Of a stretch of DNA of 64,000 nt, positions 39,304 to 49,300 are shown in pieces. Below the pieces are notes generated by a model. That model saw nothing but the letters and a program-made list of their open reading frames with translations. It was not told where the DNA came from and did no database searches. The stretch's first letter is position 1, and each line of letters opens with the position of its first letter. This DNA is from Limnomonas spitsbergensis (Eukaryota; Chlorophyta; Chlorophyceae; Chlamydomonadales). The position numbers and the translations under genes were made by a program. The stretch lies in NCBI GenBank assembly GCA_037349105.1, contig JAYJMM010000110.1, positions 2,728,001 to 2,792,000 of the forward strand, read 5' to 3'.

Positions 39304-40827
39304 TTACTCAAAAAGTTTCTGGGCAACAAGGAGTAATTCTGGAGTGAGGTTCTTGAGTGGTTCCCATGAATTGTGCGTATCATTATAGCCAACCCATTTG
39401 ATAAGAACTTGTTTGACTCGTTTCTTACCGACTCGTCGAATGCGATGCGATAAGAGCGACTCGACTAGGTACAAGGGTAAGCCATCGGCGACTTCAGGTT
39501 CGATAGGTACAGGATTTGAACTGGGACTGGGCTTGAATGGTCGTAAGAGTGACACGTGAAATACTGGATGTACTCGAGTGTAATTTTCTGGGAGTTGTAC
39601 CTTGGCAGCGTTATTTCCAGGTGCCATGTTCAGGATTGTGACTGGGCCGATATACTTGGGGTGAAGCTTTTTAACTCCGGTCTGGAATTTGAAGTTTCTT
39701 GTCGACAGGAGTACTTGGTCACCAGTTTTAAAAGTGTGAGGTGCTCGGAAGCGCGTGTCAGCGTACGTCGTCTGTCGATCCTGGGCAGCTCGTAACAACT
39801 TTTGAACTTGAACTAGTGTGTCATCCAGATCACTGAAGACTGAATCTAGTGCTGGAATTTGCTTGTCTGGAATGTCGATTGACAAAGGAGTATACGGGTT
39901 GCGACCACAGTTCAGGTAGAACGGTGTGTGCCTGGTCGTACTGGTCTTGGCGTTGTTAAAGGACATAGCGACGACTGGTAGGAGTTCTTCCCATGTGATA
40001 TGGTTTCCATCTATGAAATGTCTCAGCACTTCCTCGACGACTCGGTTCATTCGCTCTGTTTGTCCATCTGTCTGTGGGTGAAAAGCAGTTGAAAATCTAG
40101 GCTGCATACTGAGTCGTACACACATGGTCTTCCAGAATGACGAAGTGAATCGTACATCTCTGTCAGAAATGATGTTTCGAGGGAAACCGTGATGCTGGAA
40201 TACATGAGAGATGAAAACTCTAGCAATATCTTCAGATGTGCTAGATTTCCTGACTGGTGCTAGACAGACAAACTTGGTAAGCTTATCCACAATAACCATG
40301 ATGCCATCATGCCCACTGGCTGACTGGGGCAAGTCAAACACAAAGTCCATGGTGACAGTGTGCCATCTAGAATCAGGGATTTCTAGTGGCTGGTTTAGAC
40401 CAAAGGGTCTCTTGTTTGCAGACTTGTTCCTCTGGCATGAGGCACATGATGAGACATACTGTTGTACATCTGCCTGGATTGAGGGCCACCAAAATTGACG
40501 TTTTATGTGGTCTAGAGTGGTCTTCCAATTGAAGTGACCTGCAAGGGGGGTATCATGATGCTCACGAATAACTTGTTCTCGAAGTTTTGCTGGTATAACG
40601 ACTAGGCCTTCTCTTGACCAGGAGCCATTACGCAGTGACCAATCACGAGTCGTACCTGTGTTTTTGAATTCTGGGTCAATGCTAGACTCGTTCTTGACTT
40701 GTTGCATGAATTCTGGGCAGGACTCGTTAACAATGATTGCAAACAGTATAGCTGCTTGGGCAGGTCCTTGGTGTGGCAACCTGGAAAGTGAATCAGCTGG
40801 GTTGGTTGCACCTGGTCGGTACTTCAC
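39304..40827 (-). CDS. pol: Gypsy copy 2: integrase and chromodomain part of Pol
   Basis: 507 aa, identical in layout to the copy 1 frame at 33618-35141, with the HHCC finger, DDE triad and C-terminal chromodomain intact. Residue 240 is Ser instead of Gly, next to the catalytic region. It also starts inside the RNase H/integrase connection because of the upstream 1-nt deletion shared with copy 1. Confidence 0.85.
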   Translation of the reverse strand: MKYRPGATNPADSLSRLPHQGPAQAAILFAIIVNESCPEFMQQVKNESSIDPEFKNTGTTRDWSLRNGSWSREGLVVIPAKLREQVIREHHDTPLAGHFNWKTTLDHIKRQFWWPSIQADVQQYVSSCASCQRNKSANKRPFGLNQPLEIPDSRWHTVTMDFVFDLPQSASGHDGIMVIVDKLTKFVCLAPVRKSSTSEDIARVFISHVFQHHGFPRNIISDRDVRFTSSFWKTMCVRLSMQPRFSTAFHPQTDGQTERMNRVVEEVLRHFIDGNHITWEELLPVVAMSFNNAKTSTTRHTPFYLNCGRNPYTPLSIDIPDKQIPALDSVFSDLDDTLVQVQKLLRAAQDRQTTYADTRFRAPHTFKTGDQVLLSTRNFKFQTGVKKLHPKYIGPVTILNMAPGNNAAKVQLPENYTRVHPVFHVSLLRPFKPSPSSNPVPIEPEVADGLPLYLVESLLSHRIRRVGKKRVKQVLIKWVGYNDTHNSWEPLKNLTPELLLVAQKLFE

Positions 40828-41684
40828 AGTGAACTCGAACCGTGACAGGAATTCGCTCCAGCGTGCTTGCTACGTGACAGTGTGGGCTGTTTCGAAAAAA
40901 ATGTCAAAGGGTTATGGTCTGTTACAATGTTAAGGCCATTGCCGCCTTCTAGATAGTACCACCACTCCTTGAGTGCTTTAATGATGCCCAAGAGTTCTTG
41001 TTCGCCTGTAGTGTAACAGCCTGTTTCTGATTGACTGCGGAACTCCTCCGCAGGCCCTGTCGTACAGAAACGGGGTCTGTGGAACTGCTCCGCAGGCCTT
41101 TAGAAGACCCACGTGCGGCCTTTTTTCCGAGGACCCCCCCCCTCCTCGGAACTTCCACAGTCTGCGGAAACATTTTAGGCCTTCGAACTGATATTAATTA
41201 TCTACTAGAATCGCCATATTTTTCTGCTCATGGCCGTATCGGGAGGTGGTCGTGTGAGCACCCCTGGACATGGGCCGTGTCAGGCCGCGCCTTTCATGAA
41301 GCACAGCGAGCGAATCAGCAGATGCAACAGAGCAGGTAGAAATGCGGCATGGTGTCGAGCAGGACTTAGTCGACTCGAAAGAATAGGAAATAGACACCAA
41401 AGCGATTCAAAATCGGCAGCCATGTGTACGACCTATGCCGTCGTACATGTTTTTTCTCCGCAGTCAATCAGAAACAGGCTGTAATTGCGCTCGGCAGGTG
41501 AGAACTTGGCAGAGAAGTACGCGACAGGTCGACCAAGTTGCGTAAGTACTGCACCACAGCCAGTGATGGATGCGTCAGAAATGAGTTCATTTGGCTGGTC
41601 TGGATCGATCTGGGTATGCAAGAACTGGTGGTGAAGCCAATGCTTCCTTGATAGCCGTAAAAGCCAGTAGTGCGTCTGCACCAC
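40828..41684 (-). pseudogene. pol: Gypsy copy 2: RNase H split by the same MITE
   Basis: Same broken arrangement as in copy 1: SDASITGCGAVLTQ and FSAKFSPAERNY before the MITE, TTGEQELLGII and VTDHNPLTFF after it, with the same two frameshifts. Confidence 0.75.
41017..41481. mobile_element. Harbinger-like MITE in gypsy copy 2, internally deleted
   Basis: 465 bp, same TIRs and same TAA duplications (41014-41016, 41482-41484) as the copy at 35331-35867. It lacks about 72 bp between ACCTATGCC and GTCGTACATG, a segment bounded in copy 1 by fold-back TIR-like words. Confidence 0.75.
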
Positions 41685-43755
41685 CTTCGAACTGTACTGT
41701 TTTCTTGGTCAAATGGTACAACGGTGCTGCCAGCCTGGAGAGGTTCGGAATGAACTCGCGAAAGTAATTTGCTAGGCCTAGAAATTGCAAGACGCCTGTT
41801 GCACTGGTCGGGAATTCCCACTCGATAAGCGCCCGAATTTTGTCTGGGTCGGCAGCCACACCCTCTTTCGAATGAATGTGCCCTAGGTACTTGACTTGAG
41901 CCTGCAGAAATTTGCACTTGGAAAATTTGACCTGCAGTCCTGAATCTCGAATTTTGTCAAACACTTGTCGTAAATGCTGGAGGTGCTGCTCGGGTATCTG
42001 GGACAGGATCATGATGTCATCAATGTGAATGAGAACAAATGCAAGGTCAGCAAAGATTTTGTTCACGGTGCTCTGGTATTGACTGGGCGCGTTTGAAAGA
42101 CCCATGGGCAGGCAGCGCCATGCATAATGGCCAAAGGGTGTAGCAAAGGCAGTCTTGGGCTGGTCTTCCTCGGATATGAGTAGTTGGTGAAAACCACCTG
42201 CCATGTCTAGACAAGAGAAACACGCTGCTCCTCGAGCTGCATCTAGAAGATCATCGATCCTTGGCAACGGGTAGCGCAGTTTGACGGTCAGCTCGTTTAA
42301 TGCTCGATAGTCTAGGCAGAACCGAAGTCCTCCATTGGGTTTCTTGATAAATAAGACTGGTGCTCCGTAAGGACTGTTAACTGGTGTGATGATTCCTTTT
42401 TCTAGTAGTTCAGCAACCTGGATCTTGAGTTCTTCGGACTCGGCTGGTGACAAGCGAAAGTTCCTGCGAAAAGGTGGTTTAGCGCCAGCGACCAGATCGA
42501 TCGTGTGCTCTAGAGGTGGGACTTTCGCTCCGCCAGCTCGAGGGGTTTCCGAAAAAATGTCAGCGTACTCGTCGATCAGGTTAGTAATCGATGTGCGCAT
42601 GTCTGGATGTACATGGTCCATGTTAAAAGTTTTCTTTTCTGGTCTGGTACTACTCGGCTTGTCTGGTTCTCCTTCTGGGTTTGGTACTGGTTGTAGCTCT
42701 TCGTCTGGGTCGATAGCATGTGGTGTCAGTACAGCTATAAATGCGCGGTGTCGACCAGACTTGAGGTACCTGGCTGCGAGGCCAGCTGGAATTTGATCGG
42801 GACTGGTTGGGGATTCGTCTTCGGTTTCACTCAGTCCTGTATTATTGCCATGAGTCGGATCCACCGGTATATCTCGAGTGGTCTTCACAGTCTGCGTAAC
42901 TATCACAGCCGCTGTGCCACGTAAACACACAGTATGCATGGGCTCCATCTCTCCGTGGAGAGTGAGTAGGGAAGACTGGCCTGGATTGTACTGCAGTTGA
43001 CAGGAGTGTGTTTTCATGAAGTCCTCACCGATGATAACATCAACCGAATCGAGAAACGCTGGTAGGACGTGAACCACAGCCTCGAAATCAGTCCGGCCGA
43101 ACTTAATTAAGAGACTAGCGGAACCTAGGACAGTACAATCTCGACCAGCCGCAGTGGCCACTGCTCGATATTTACTAGTACGAATCTGGAGTCCCAATTT
43201 CTTGACAAGTTTTGCACCCATGAAGCAGGAAGATGCACCCGAATCAAATAGACACTTGAGCTTGGTGCCATGTACGTGGCCGTCATAGATTGCTGCTAGT
43301 TGCTCGTCGTTCTCGTTCCTACTACTCTCGATCCTACTATGCGTATCAACTGGTTGTCCTTTCTCGTTTACATCACCTCGTACTCGTGCTAGAATCTGAC
43401 ACTGGGCGGTTTCTCTCGTATCAGCAGGGATTACAAATGCAAGGATTGGTGACGGTTTCATACCCTGGTTCACAGCAGTACCAACAACTGATTGAGACTC
43501 GAAGGTTTGAACAAGGCCAGCGTGTTTGAGTAGCGATTGTAATCCTGCTGCTTGTCTGGATGAAACTAGTAAGCAATAACTGGTGCTGGGTCTGTTGTTC
43601 AAATAAAGCCTTGCTGCAGCTCTAGTTTTGGCAACATATATCTGGTGCGTTTCTGGAGAGCGTGAAAGAATGACTGGGAGGGCGCAGGTGCATCGGCAGC
43701 GTTCGTTACAAAGTACACGATCGTACGTCAAGAAACTGGCAGTCATCACTGACAA
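41587..43755 (-). CDS. pol: Gypsy copy 2: protease and reverse transcriptase
   Basis: A 722-aa frame uninterrupted through protease (DSGAS at 171-175) and RT, with the catalytic IDD at 578-580 and the thumb/connection to AYPD. It then shifts frame before RNase H. It lacks the TAA that cuts copy 1. Gag was not recognised upstream, so the element may depend on another copy in trans. Confidence 0.85.
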   Translation of the reverse strand: MSVMTASFLTYDRVLCNERCRCTCALPVILSRSPETHQIYVAKTRAAARLYLNNRPSTSYCLLVSSRQAAGLQSLLKHAGLVQTFESQSVVGTAVNQGMKPSPILAFVIPADTRETAQCQILARVRGDVNEKGQPVDTHSRIESSRNENDEQLAAIYDGHVHGTKLKCLFDSGASSCFMGAKLVKKLGLQIRTSKYRAVATAAGRDCTVLGSASLLIKFGRTDFEAVVHVLPAFLDSVDVIIGEDFMKTHSCQLQYNPGQSSLLTLHGEMEPMHTVCLRGTAAVIVTQTVKTTRDIPVDPTHGNNTGLSETEDESPTSPDQIPAGLAARYLKSGRHRAFIAVLTPHAIDPDEELQPVPNPEGEPDKPSSTRPEKKTFNMDHVHPDMRTSITNLIDEYADIFSETPRAGGAKVPPLEHTIDLVAGAKPPFRRNFRLSPAESEELKIQVAELLEKGIITPVNSPYGAPVLFIKKPNGGLRFCLDYRALNELTVKLRYPLPRIDDLLDAARGAACFSCLDMAGGFHQLLISEEDQPKTAFATPFGHYAWRCLPMGLSNAPSQYQSTVNKIFADLAFVLIHIDDIMILSQIPEQHLQHLRQVFDKIRDSGLQVKFSKCKFLQAQVKYLGHIHSKEGVAADPDKIRALIEWEFPTSATGVLQFLGLANYFREFIPNLSRLAAPLYHLTKKTVQFEGGADALLAFTAIKEALASPPVLAYPDRSRPAK

Positions 43756-44110
43756 GACTGGTTTGTAAAGAATTCAAACCGCTGAATGTTGAAGTCGAAC
43801 AGGCGACTGTTGCGGAACTCACTCGTCTCGGTCAACGTCGAAACGTTGCTGGTGTTACTCGGTAGCGGGGGAAACGCTGCTAGGCCTCCGAGAGTGTGAT
43901 ACCAGTAATAAATACTGCCTTGTTCCTCGGGACTGGGACCTGATTAAGGCACTGTACTGGATTCGGCTCGGGAAGTTGAATAATTCAATCCTAGCGGTCT
44001 AATGGGACGCGAGTGCCCGACACGCGTGTCTCAAAACTCTTTCGAGCCGACGGCAGGGTTCTGGCAAGGAGCGAAGCGACAGGATCGGACCGATTGAGCT
44101 ATGGAACCAC

Positions 44111-44503
44111 TGTAAAGGTCTTAGGCCCCAGTGGGACTAAGGTCTTTAATGCTAGACTAGGACTCACTGGTAGAGGAGCGTAGAGAGGTAGTCGTGAAGG
44201 TGTAGTCGGTAGGACAGTTGACCGGAGGGGGGACTGGGTGCTCACGAAGGGAGACTGCTGGAGACTTGTAAACGAATAGTGGGACAGTCAGGTATTGAGC
44301 CTGGTGGATTTATCTCGTCTGAGACTTCCCGATAACTAGCAGAGCTCGCTTATAAGGGAGTTGCAGGGTTTAACCTGTGAGGGTTCAAGACTGGGCTTGC
44401 CAGGCGACCCTGCAACTTTCGTATGGAGCGTAAGCGCCGATAACGTAAGGCAGGTCGCGTCAGCGACTGGTAATTCTGGGGTACTGGTTACATGACCATT
44501 ACA
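44111..44503 (-). repeat. LTR 3 (5' LTR of gypsy copy 2)
   Basis: 393 bp with TG..CA ends. The outer end reads CATGACCATTACA instead of CTTGCCATTACA in LTR1 and LTR2. It is flanked by GCCAG at 44504-44508. Confidence 0.85.
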
Positions 44504-44907
44504 GCCAGCAGTTAAGCTTTACAAGTGACCAGCTCCGTGTTTGACATCTAGAAGTTCCAGCCACAGCTTAACGCGCTGCGCATCCGCGGCCAGTGTGTAG
44601 TCACTGAGTCCGCCCGTAGGCGTCCGCCACTATGTGGGGAAGAAGTCCGCCACGGACCCGAAGCAAACCTCTCGAGTAAAGTAGGGGCGGTACCCACAGC
44701 TAGTAGGGGCGCCCGGGTAGGCCAGCCTTCCCTCTTATACGGTACGCTGTACCTAGTTACCCCTTTACAGCCCTTGTACCTCCGCAGTGTAGTACAAGGT
44801 GCATGTGTGTACGGTGTTGTACCGTAGTTGTGAGTAGAGTGAGCCTCTCTAAGGCGACCTGGCCAGCTTTTACCATTATGGCACGGTCACTGCTTTATGG
44901 TGCGACA

Positions 44908-46191
44908 ACAGCCTTGCTGTCAGTAATGCATGCCGTAAGGAGAATGCAGAGGTCCACCTGATGACGAGCCACGTTGTGAGAATGACGCCGTACGACAAAA
45001 AAAACACGCACACGAAATACGACCCGAGTATGGGCTGACTGTCCTGACACACGTCAAATTGAGGAAGAGAGCTAGGATGCCGAGAATTTACTTTTTATTT
45101 TACAATTAAAATGCATGTAAAAGTTCGGGACGTGCTCCCGGACGGGCTAGAAAAGAAAAGAAAAGAAAAGAGCATGATAAAAGGAAAGAGCATGAGAAAA
45201 GAAAGAGCATGAGAAAAGAAAATAGCATGAGGTGTCATGGTAGGGGTAGAGAGGGTCCACTCATTTAGCGGCGCGGAAGAAATGTACCAATTGTGCATGT
45301 TGTGTGGATTATTGGAAAAGGCAGAAATGCAAATTGGAAGTAAAACCGAGTTCAAGAGTGTGGATAGTATTCTTCTTCACAACGGTGCAGAAGGTCAAGA
45401 AGGAAGGCAGGGTTGGTAAGCCGGGCGGGAGGAAAGCTGTGGAGATCGGCAATGGTCAGGCTTTAAACAAAGAGGAGGTCCGGTCGAAGGCGGCAGAGGA
45501 TGGCAGGGGGGACAGTAGGAAGCATCCATTGCGGGATACGTGTGTCGTAATTGCCATAATCGGGGGGATCGGAGAGATGTAGCCGGGGAGAGATGCATTT
45601 CCTGCATTTTCAGCCAGCGTGGCCAGAAGCCTTGCACACCCAAATAAACCGCCACGGGACGCGTTCCGTCGAGCGTTCCATCGAGTGTCCTGTCTAGAAT
45701 TGGGCCCAAGTTGCATTAGTATTCCTGAGCTGTCAGGCATTTCCGCCTTCCGGGCACGAGTGAACTCAGGGAAAGGGGATGTCCACACCACTGGTCCACC
45801 CCGACCCGGGGGGCCCCCCGCGGGGGCCCCCGCACCGACCCCATCAAAACTACCGCTACCCCACCGACATGCGAAAATCTGCGACGCTGCGCAAGGCCGA
45901 TACTTAAGCGACGGAAGTGTTCTCCCGTCTGTTTCTTTCTGACTTGCCCTCACGTTGCCCCGAACGGTCTGTTCACCTTCTGCTTTCCCCTCAAATCTTC
46001 CAACATTTCTGTCAGCGTCACGAGTACCGCAGCATCTGACCCGCAGAGCCTGCAACACCGCTGTTGGCTGATTTCATAACATACATCCAAGCCGCATCAA
46101 CCAATTTAATGCCACATTGCTAGAGGCACATTGTCTACGCTGAGGGGCACATGTCGAGCAACGACTTCATTCCGGGACCACATTTCTAGCG
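44908..46191. other. Stretch without a recognised gene; probable upstream region of the PDE gene
   Basis: Contains a GAAAA-rich low-complexity tract with repeats of AGAGCATGAGAAAAGAAA (about 45145-45232) and a GC-rich stretch with GGGGGCCCCCCGCGGGGGCC near 45810. A 200-aa frame on the minus strand and a 107-aa frame on the plus strand here have no domain or splice support. The last part is the likely promoter and 5' leader of the gene starting at 46192; no TATA box is evident. Confidence 0.35.
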
Positions 46192-46356
46192 ATGGGGAAA
46201 ACAATGAAAGCGCATCCGCATCAGCAGCATCAGCTGCACCCACATCAGCATCAGCATACCAATGGTGCCTGGGCGCCTTGTGCAGCGGGAACGGACGCGC
46301 CGCTGAGCAGCCTGTCGCGTGATGAGCTGGAAATGGAATTGGCATCACTGATCAAG
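46192..46356 (+). CDS. PDE gene exon 1: His/Gln-rich N terminus
   Basis: 55 codons: MGKTMKAHPHQQHQLHPHQH and on to SRDELEMELASLIK, which starts the helix leading into GAF-A. An overlapping frame from 46131 has no splice-compatible continuation, so the ATG at 46192 is preferred. An upstream coding exon cannot be excluded. Confidence 0.6.
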
Positions 46357-49300
46357 GTGAGCGCAAATTGCAGCTTTACCCCTGAGCTGAACCCACCTCC
46401 CCCGCGAACTAATCACGTTTGAATTCCCCGTCTGCGGCAACGCAGGCCTTGAGCGTGATAAACCACCTGGCTGTGAGCCTGGACATCGATGAGGCCTTAT
46501 GCAGCGTCCGCAACGTCGTGCTTGAGCTGCTGGACTGCGAGTGCGTGACCCTGTTCCTCGTCTTTGAGAAGCAGCAGGAGCTCAGGTACTGCAGAAGACA
46601 GAATCCCTCACTCAACAAACCCTAAAACGACTGCCTTGCGCATTTTTGTGTACAAGGCAAATTGCTAGCATACAAACATGCACTTCGTTAGCGCACTGCA
46701 CGTATCAAATTGCATGAATGGCTATCTGCATGCAAGCGTGCATGGCTCAATCCACGCGGCTTTGTGCGCATACAGAAGTGCGTGCCTGCATGGCACAGTG
46801 CACGTGTATAGGGTGCATGCATCGCGCGGTGCATGACACAATACATGCATGAATTCCCTGCATGCGTGACTCAGAGCATGCATGTCTCAATGCGAGCGAC
46901 CAAGTGCATGCATGGCTCGGTGTATGGCTCAATGCATGCATGACTCAGTGCATGTCTTAGTGCATGGCTTAGTGCAAAGTCAGCCTGATTCATGCACTCA
47001 GCCCCATTCATGCTTTCAGCCCGGTTCATGCACTCAGCCCGATTCATGCACTCAGCCCTATGCATGCACTCAGCCCTATGCATGCACTCAGTCCTATGCA
47101 TGCACTCAGCCCTATGCATGCACTCAGCCCCATGCATGCACTCAGCCCTATGCATGCACTCAGCCCCATGCATGCACTCATCCTCATGCATGCACTCAGC
47201 CCCATGCATGTACTCATCCCCATGCATGCACCCAGCCCCATGCATGCACTCATCCCCATGCATGCACTCATCCCCATGCATGCACTCAGCCCCATGCATG
47301 CACTCAGCCCCATGCACACACTCAGCCCTATGCATGCACTCAGCCCCATGCACAAACTCAGCCCTATGCATGCACTCAGCCCCATGCACGCACTCAGCCC
47401 CATGCACGCACTCAGCCCCATGCATGCACTCAGCCCCATGCATGCACTCAGCCGCATGCATGCACTCAGCCCCATGCACACACTCAGCCCTATGCATGCA
47501 CTCAGCCCCATGCACGCACTCAGCCCTATGCATGCACTCAGCCGCATGCATGCACTCAGCTCCATGCTTGCACTCAGACCCATGCATGCTCTCAGCCCAA
47601 ATGCATGCACTCAGCCCCATGCTTGCACTCAGCCCCATGCATGCACTCAGCTCCATGCTTGCACTCAGACCCATGCATGCTCTCAGCCCAAATGCATGCA
47701 CTCAGACCCATGCATGCACTCAGCCCCATGCATGCACTCAGCCCCATGCATGCACTCAGTGGCATGCATGCACTGAGTTCCATGTATGTACCAGCGAAGT
47801 TACAGGCCTTTTTTTAAGTTTCGGCTCAAGCCGAAGGTCATATTTTTTCTTTTCGGCTAGATCGTAGACCCCTATCCCTAGACCGTAGACCCCTAAACCT
47901 AGACTGTAGAACCTTAACCCTAAATCCTAGACCCCTAACCCTAGACCGTAGACCCCTAACCCTAGACCGTATACCCTAACCCTAGACTGTTTACCCCCAA
48001 CCCTATACCGTAGACTTCTAACCCTAGACCGTAGACCCCTAATCCTAGACTGTAGACCCCTAATCCTAGACCGTAGACCCCTAACCCTATACCGTAGACC
48101 CCTAACCCTAGACCGTAGACCCCTAACCCTAGACCGTAGACCCCTAATCCTAGACCGTAGACCCTAACCCTAGACCGTAGACCCCTAACCCTAGACCGTA
48201 GACCCCTAACCCTAGACCGTAGACCCCTAACCCTATACCGTAGACCCCTAACCCTAGACCGTAGACCCCTAACCCTAGACCGTAGACCCCTAATCCTAGA
48301 CCGTAGACCCTAACCCTAGACCGTAGACCCCTAACCCTAGACTGTAGACCCTAACCCTAGACCGTAGACCCCTAACCCTATACCGTAGACCCCTAACCCT
48401 ATACCGTAGACCCTAACCCTAGACCGTAGACCCCTAACCCTAGACCGTAGACCCTAACCTTCCCCCCCGACCACAGGCGGCCTCATGGCGCCACTCTAGT
48501 TGCACCCGCTGACAGATGGAACCGCTCCCGCTTCGTTACCCGACGCAGCTGCGGGACAGGAATAACAAACCCTGGGCTTTGGTCATTATTTACACGGCCC
48601 GCCCTGGACCCGCACCGGGACAATTCGCTGCACGAACAAGCCCTTGATCCGGGCCAGGCTCAGGTCGCAAAGGACATTTCACCACCGTATCACGGACTAG
48701 ATAGCTCATATTACCACCCTAACAGGGGTTTGGGTTAAGGGCAGCTAAACCCTAAACCCTGCCACGGACTAGATTGCTCATATTACCACCATAGCACAGA
48801 CTAGATAACTCATGTTACCACCCCATTAGGGTTTAAGGTTGAGGGCAGCTAAACCCTAAACCCTTCCGCATACTGGATTACCCATATGAGCCCTATTGTC
48901 AACCGATCACGGACTGGATTACTCATATTGCCAACCGATCACGGACTGGATTACTCATATTGTCAACCGATCACGGACTGGATTACTCATATTGCCAACC
49001 GATCAGGGTTAAAGGTTAGGTCAGCTTAACCCTAAACCTTTCGCATACTGAATTACTCATATTAGTCATTTTGTCAACCGATCACGGACTGGATTACTCA
49101 TATTGCCAACTGATGACCAACTGGCTTGCCGACCTGTGTATGTCCCCTGTATTTTCTCAGGGCGCGCTTGCGAGACGGGAACGTGATCCGGACCAAGTTC
49201 GGGGAGGGCCTGGCTGGAGCAGTGGCCATCACAGGTATGCTGAACCCTTAAGCTTTGTCCTTGATTACTGGACCCTGAACACTTGCCGTTATATATCAAA

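Larger units (their letters stand above)
32811..44503 (-). mobile_element. Tandem pair of Ty3/gypsy chromoviruses sharing a central LTR
   Basis: The order is LTR (32811-33202), internal (33203-38496), LTR (38497-38888), internal (38889-44110), LTR (44111-44503). GCCAG flanks the whole block at 32806-32810 and 44504-44508. Element A keeps the empty site GAAGGGCCAGCAGTTAAGC at about 18371-18389. Coding is on the minus strand. The internal regions are almost identical and share a MITE and at least two frameshifts, so the pair arose from one already defective element. No gag was recognised. Confidence 0.85.
21474..44907. mobile_element. Element B: TGTCACG..GCGACA element, split by two later insertions
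   Basis: Without its insertions B is about 0.88 kb: 21474-21784, 32645-32810 and 44504-44907. The ends TGTCACGG and TGCGACA are flanked by ACAGC at 21469-21473 and 44908-44912, a clean 5-bp target duplication. B sits in the last bases of element A. The ends show 24 of 32 inverted matches, beyond the TG..CA of an LTR. A 5-bp duplication suits either a solo LTR or a DNA transposon; the class is open. Element C (21785-32644) and the gypsy pair (32811-44503) lie inside it, each in a site that is intact in element A. Confidence 0.6.

Noticed and set aside
45456..46058. 200-aa minus-strand frame and overlapping 107-aa plus-strand frame
   Set aside because: GC-rich, low-complexity composition, no domain, no splice-consistent neighbour.
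46871..47867. Frames of up to 311 aa with Met-His-Ala or Ala-Cys-Thr-Gln-Pro-His repeats on both strands
   Set aside because: Produced by the 18-bp array in intron 2; equally open on both strands.
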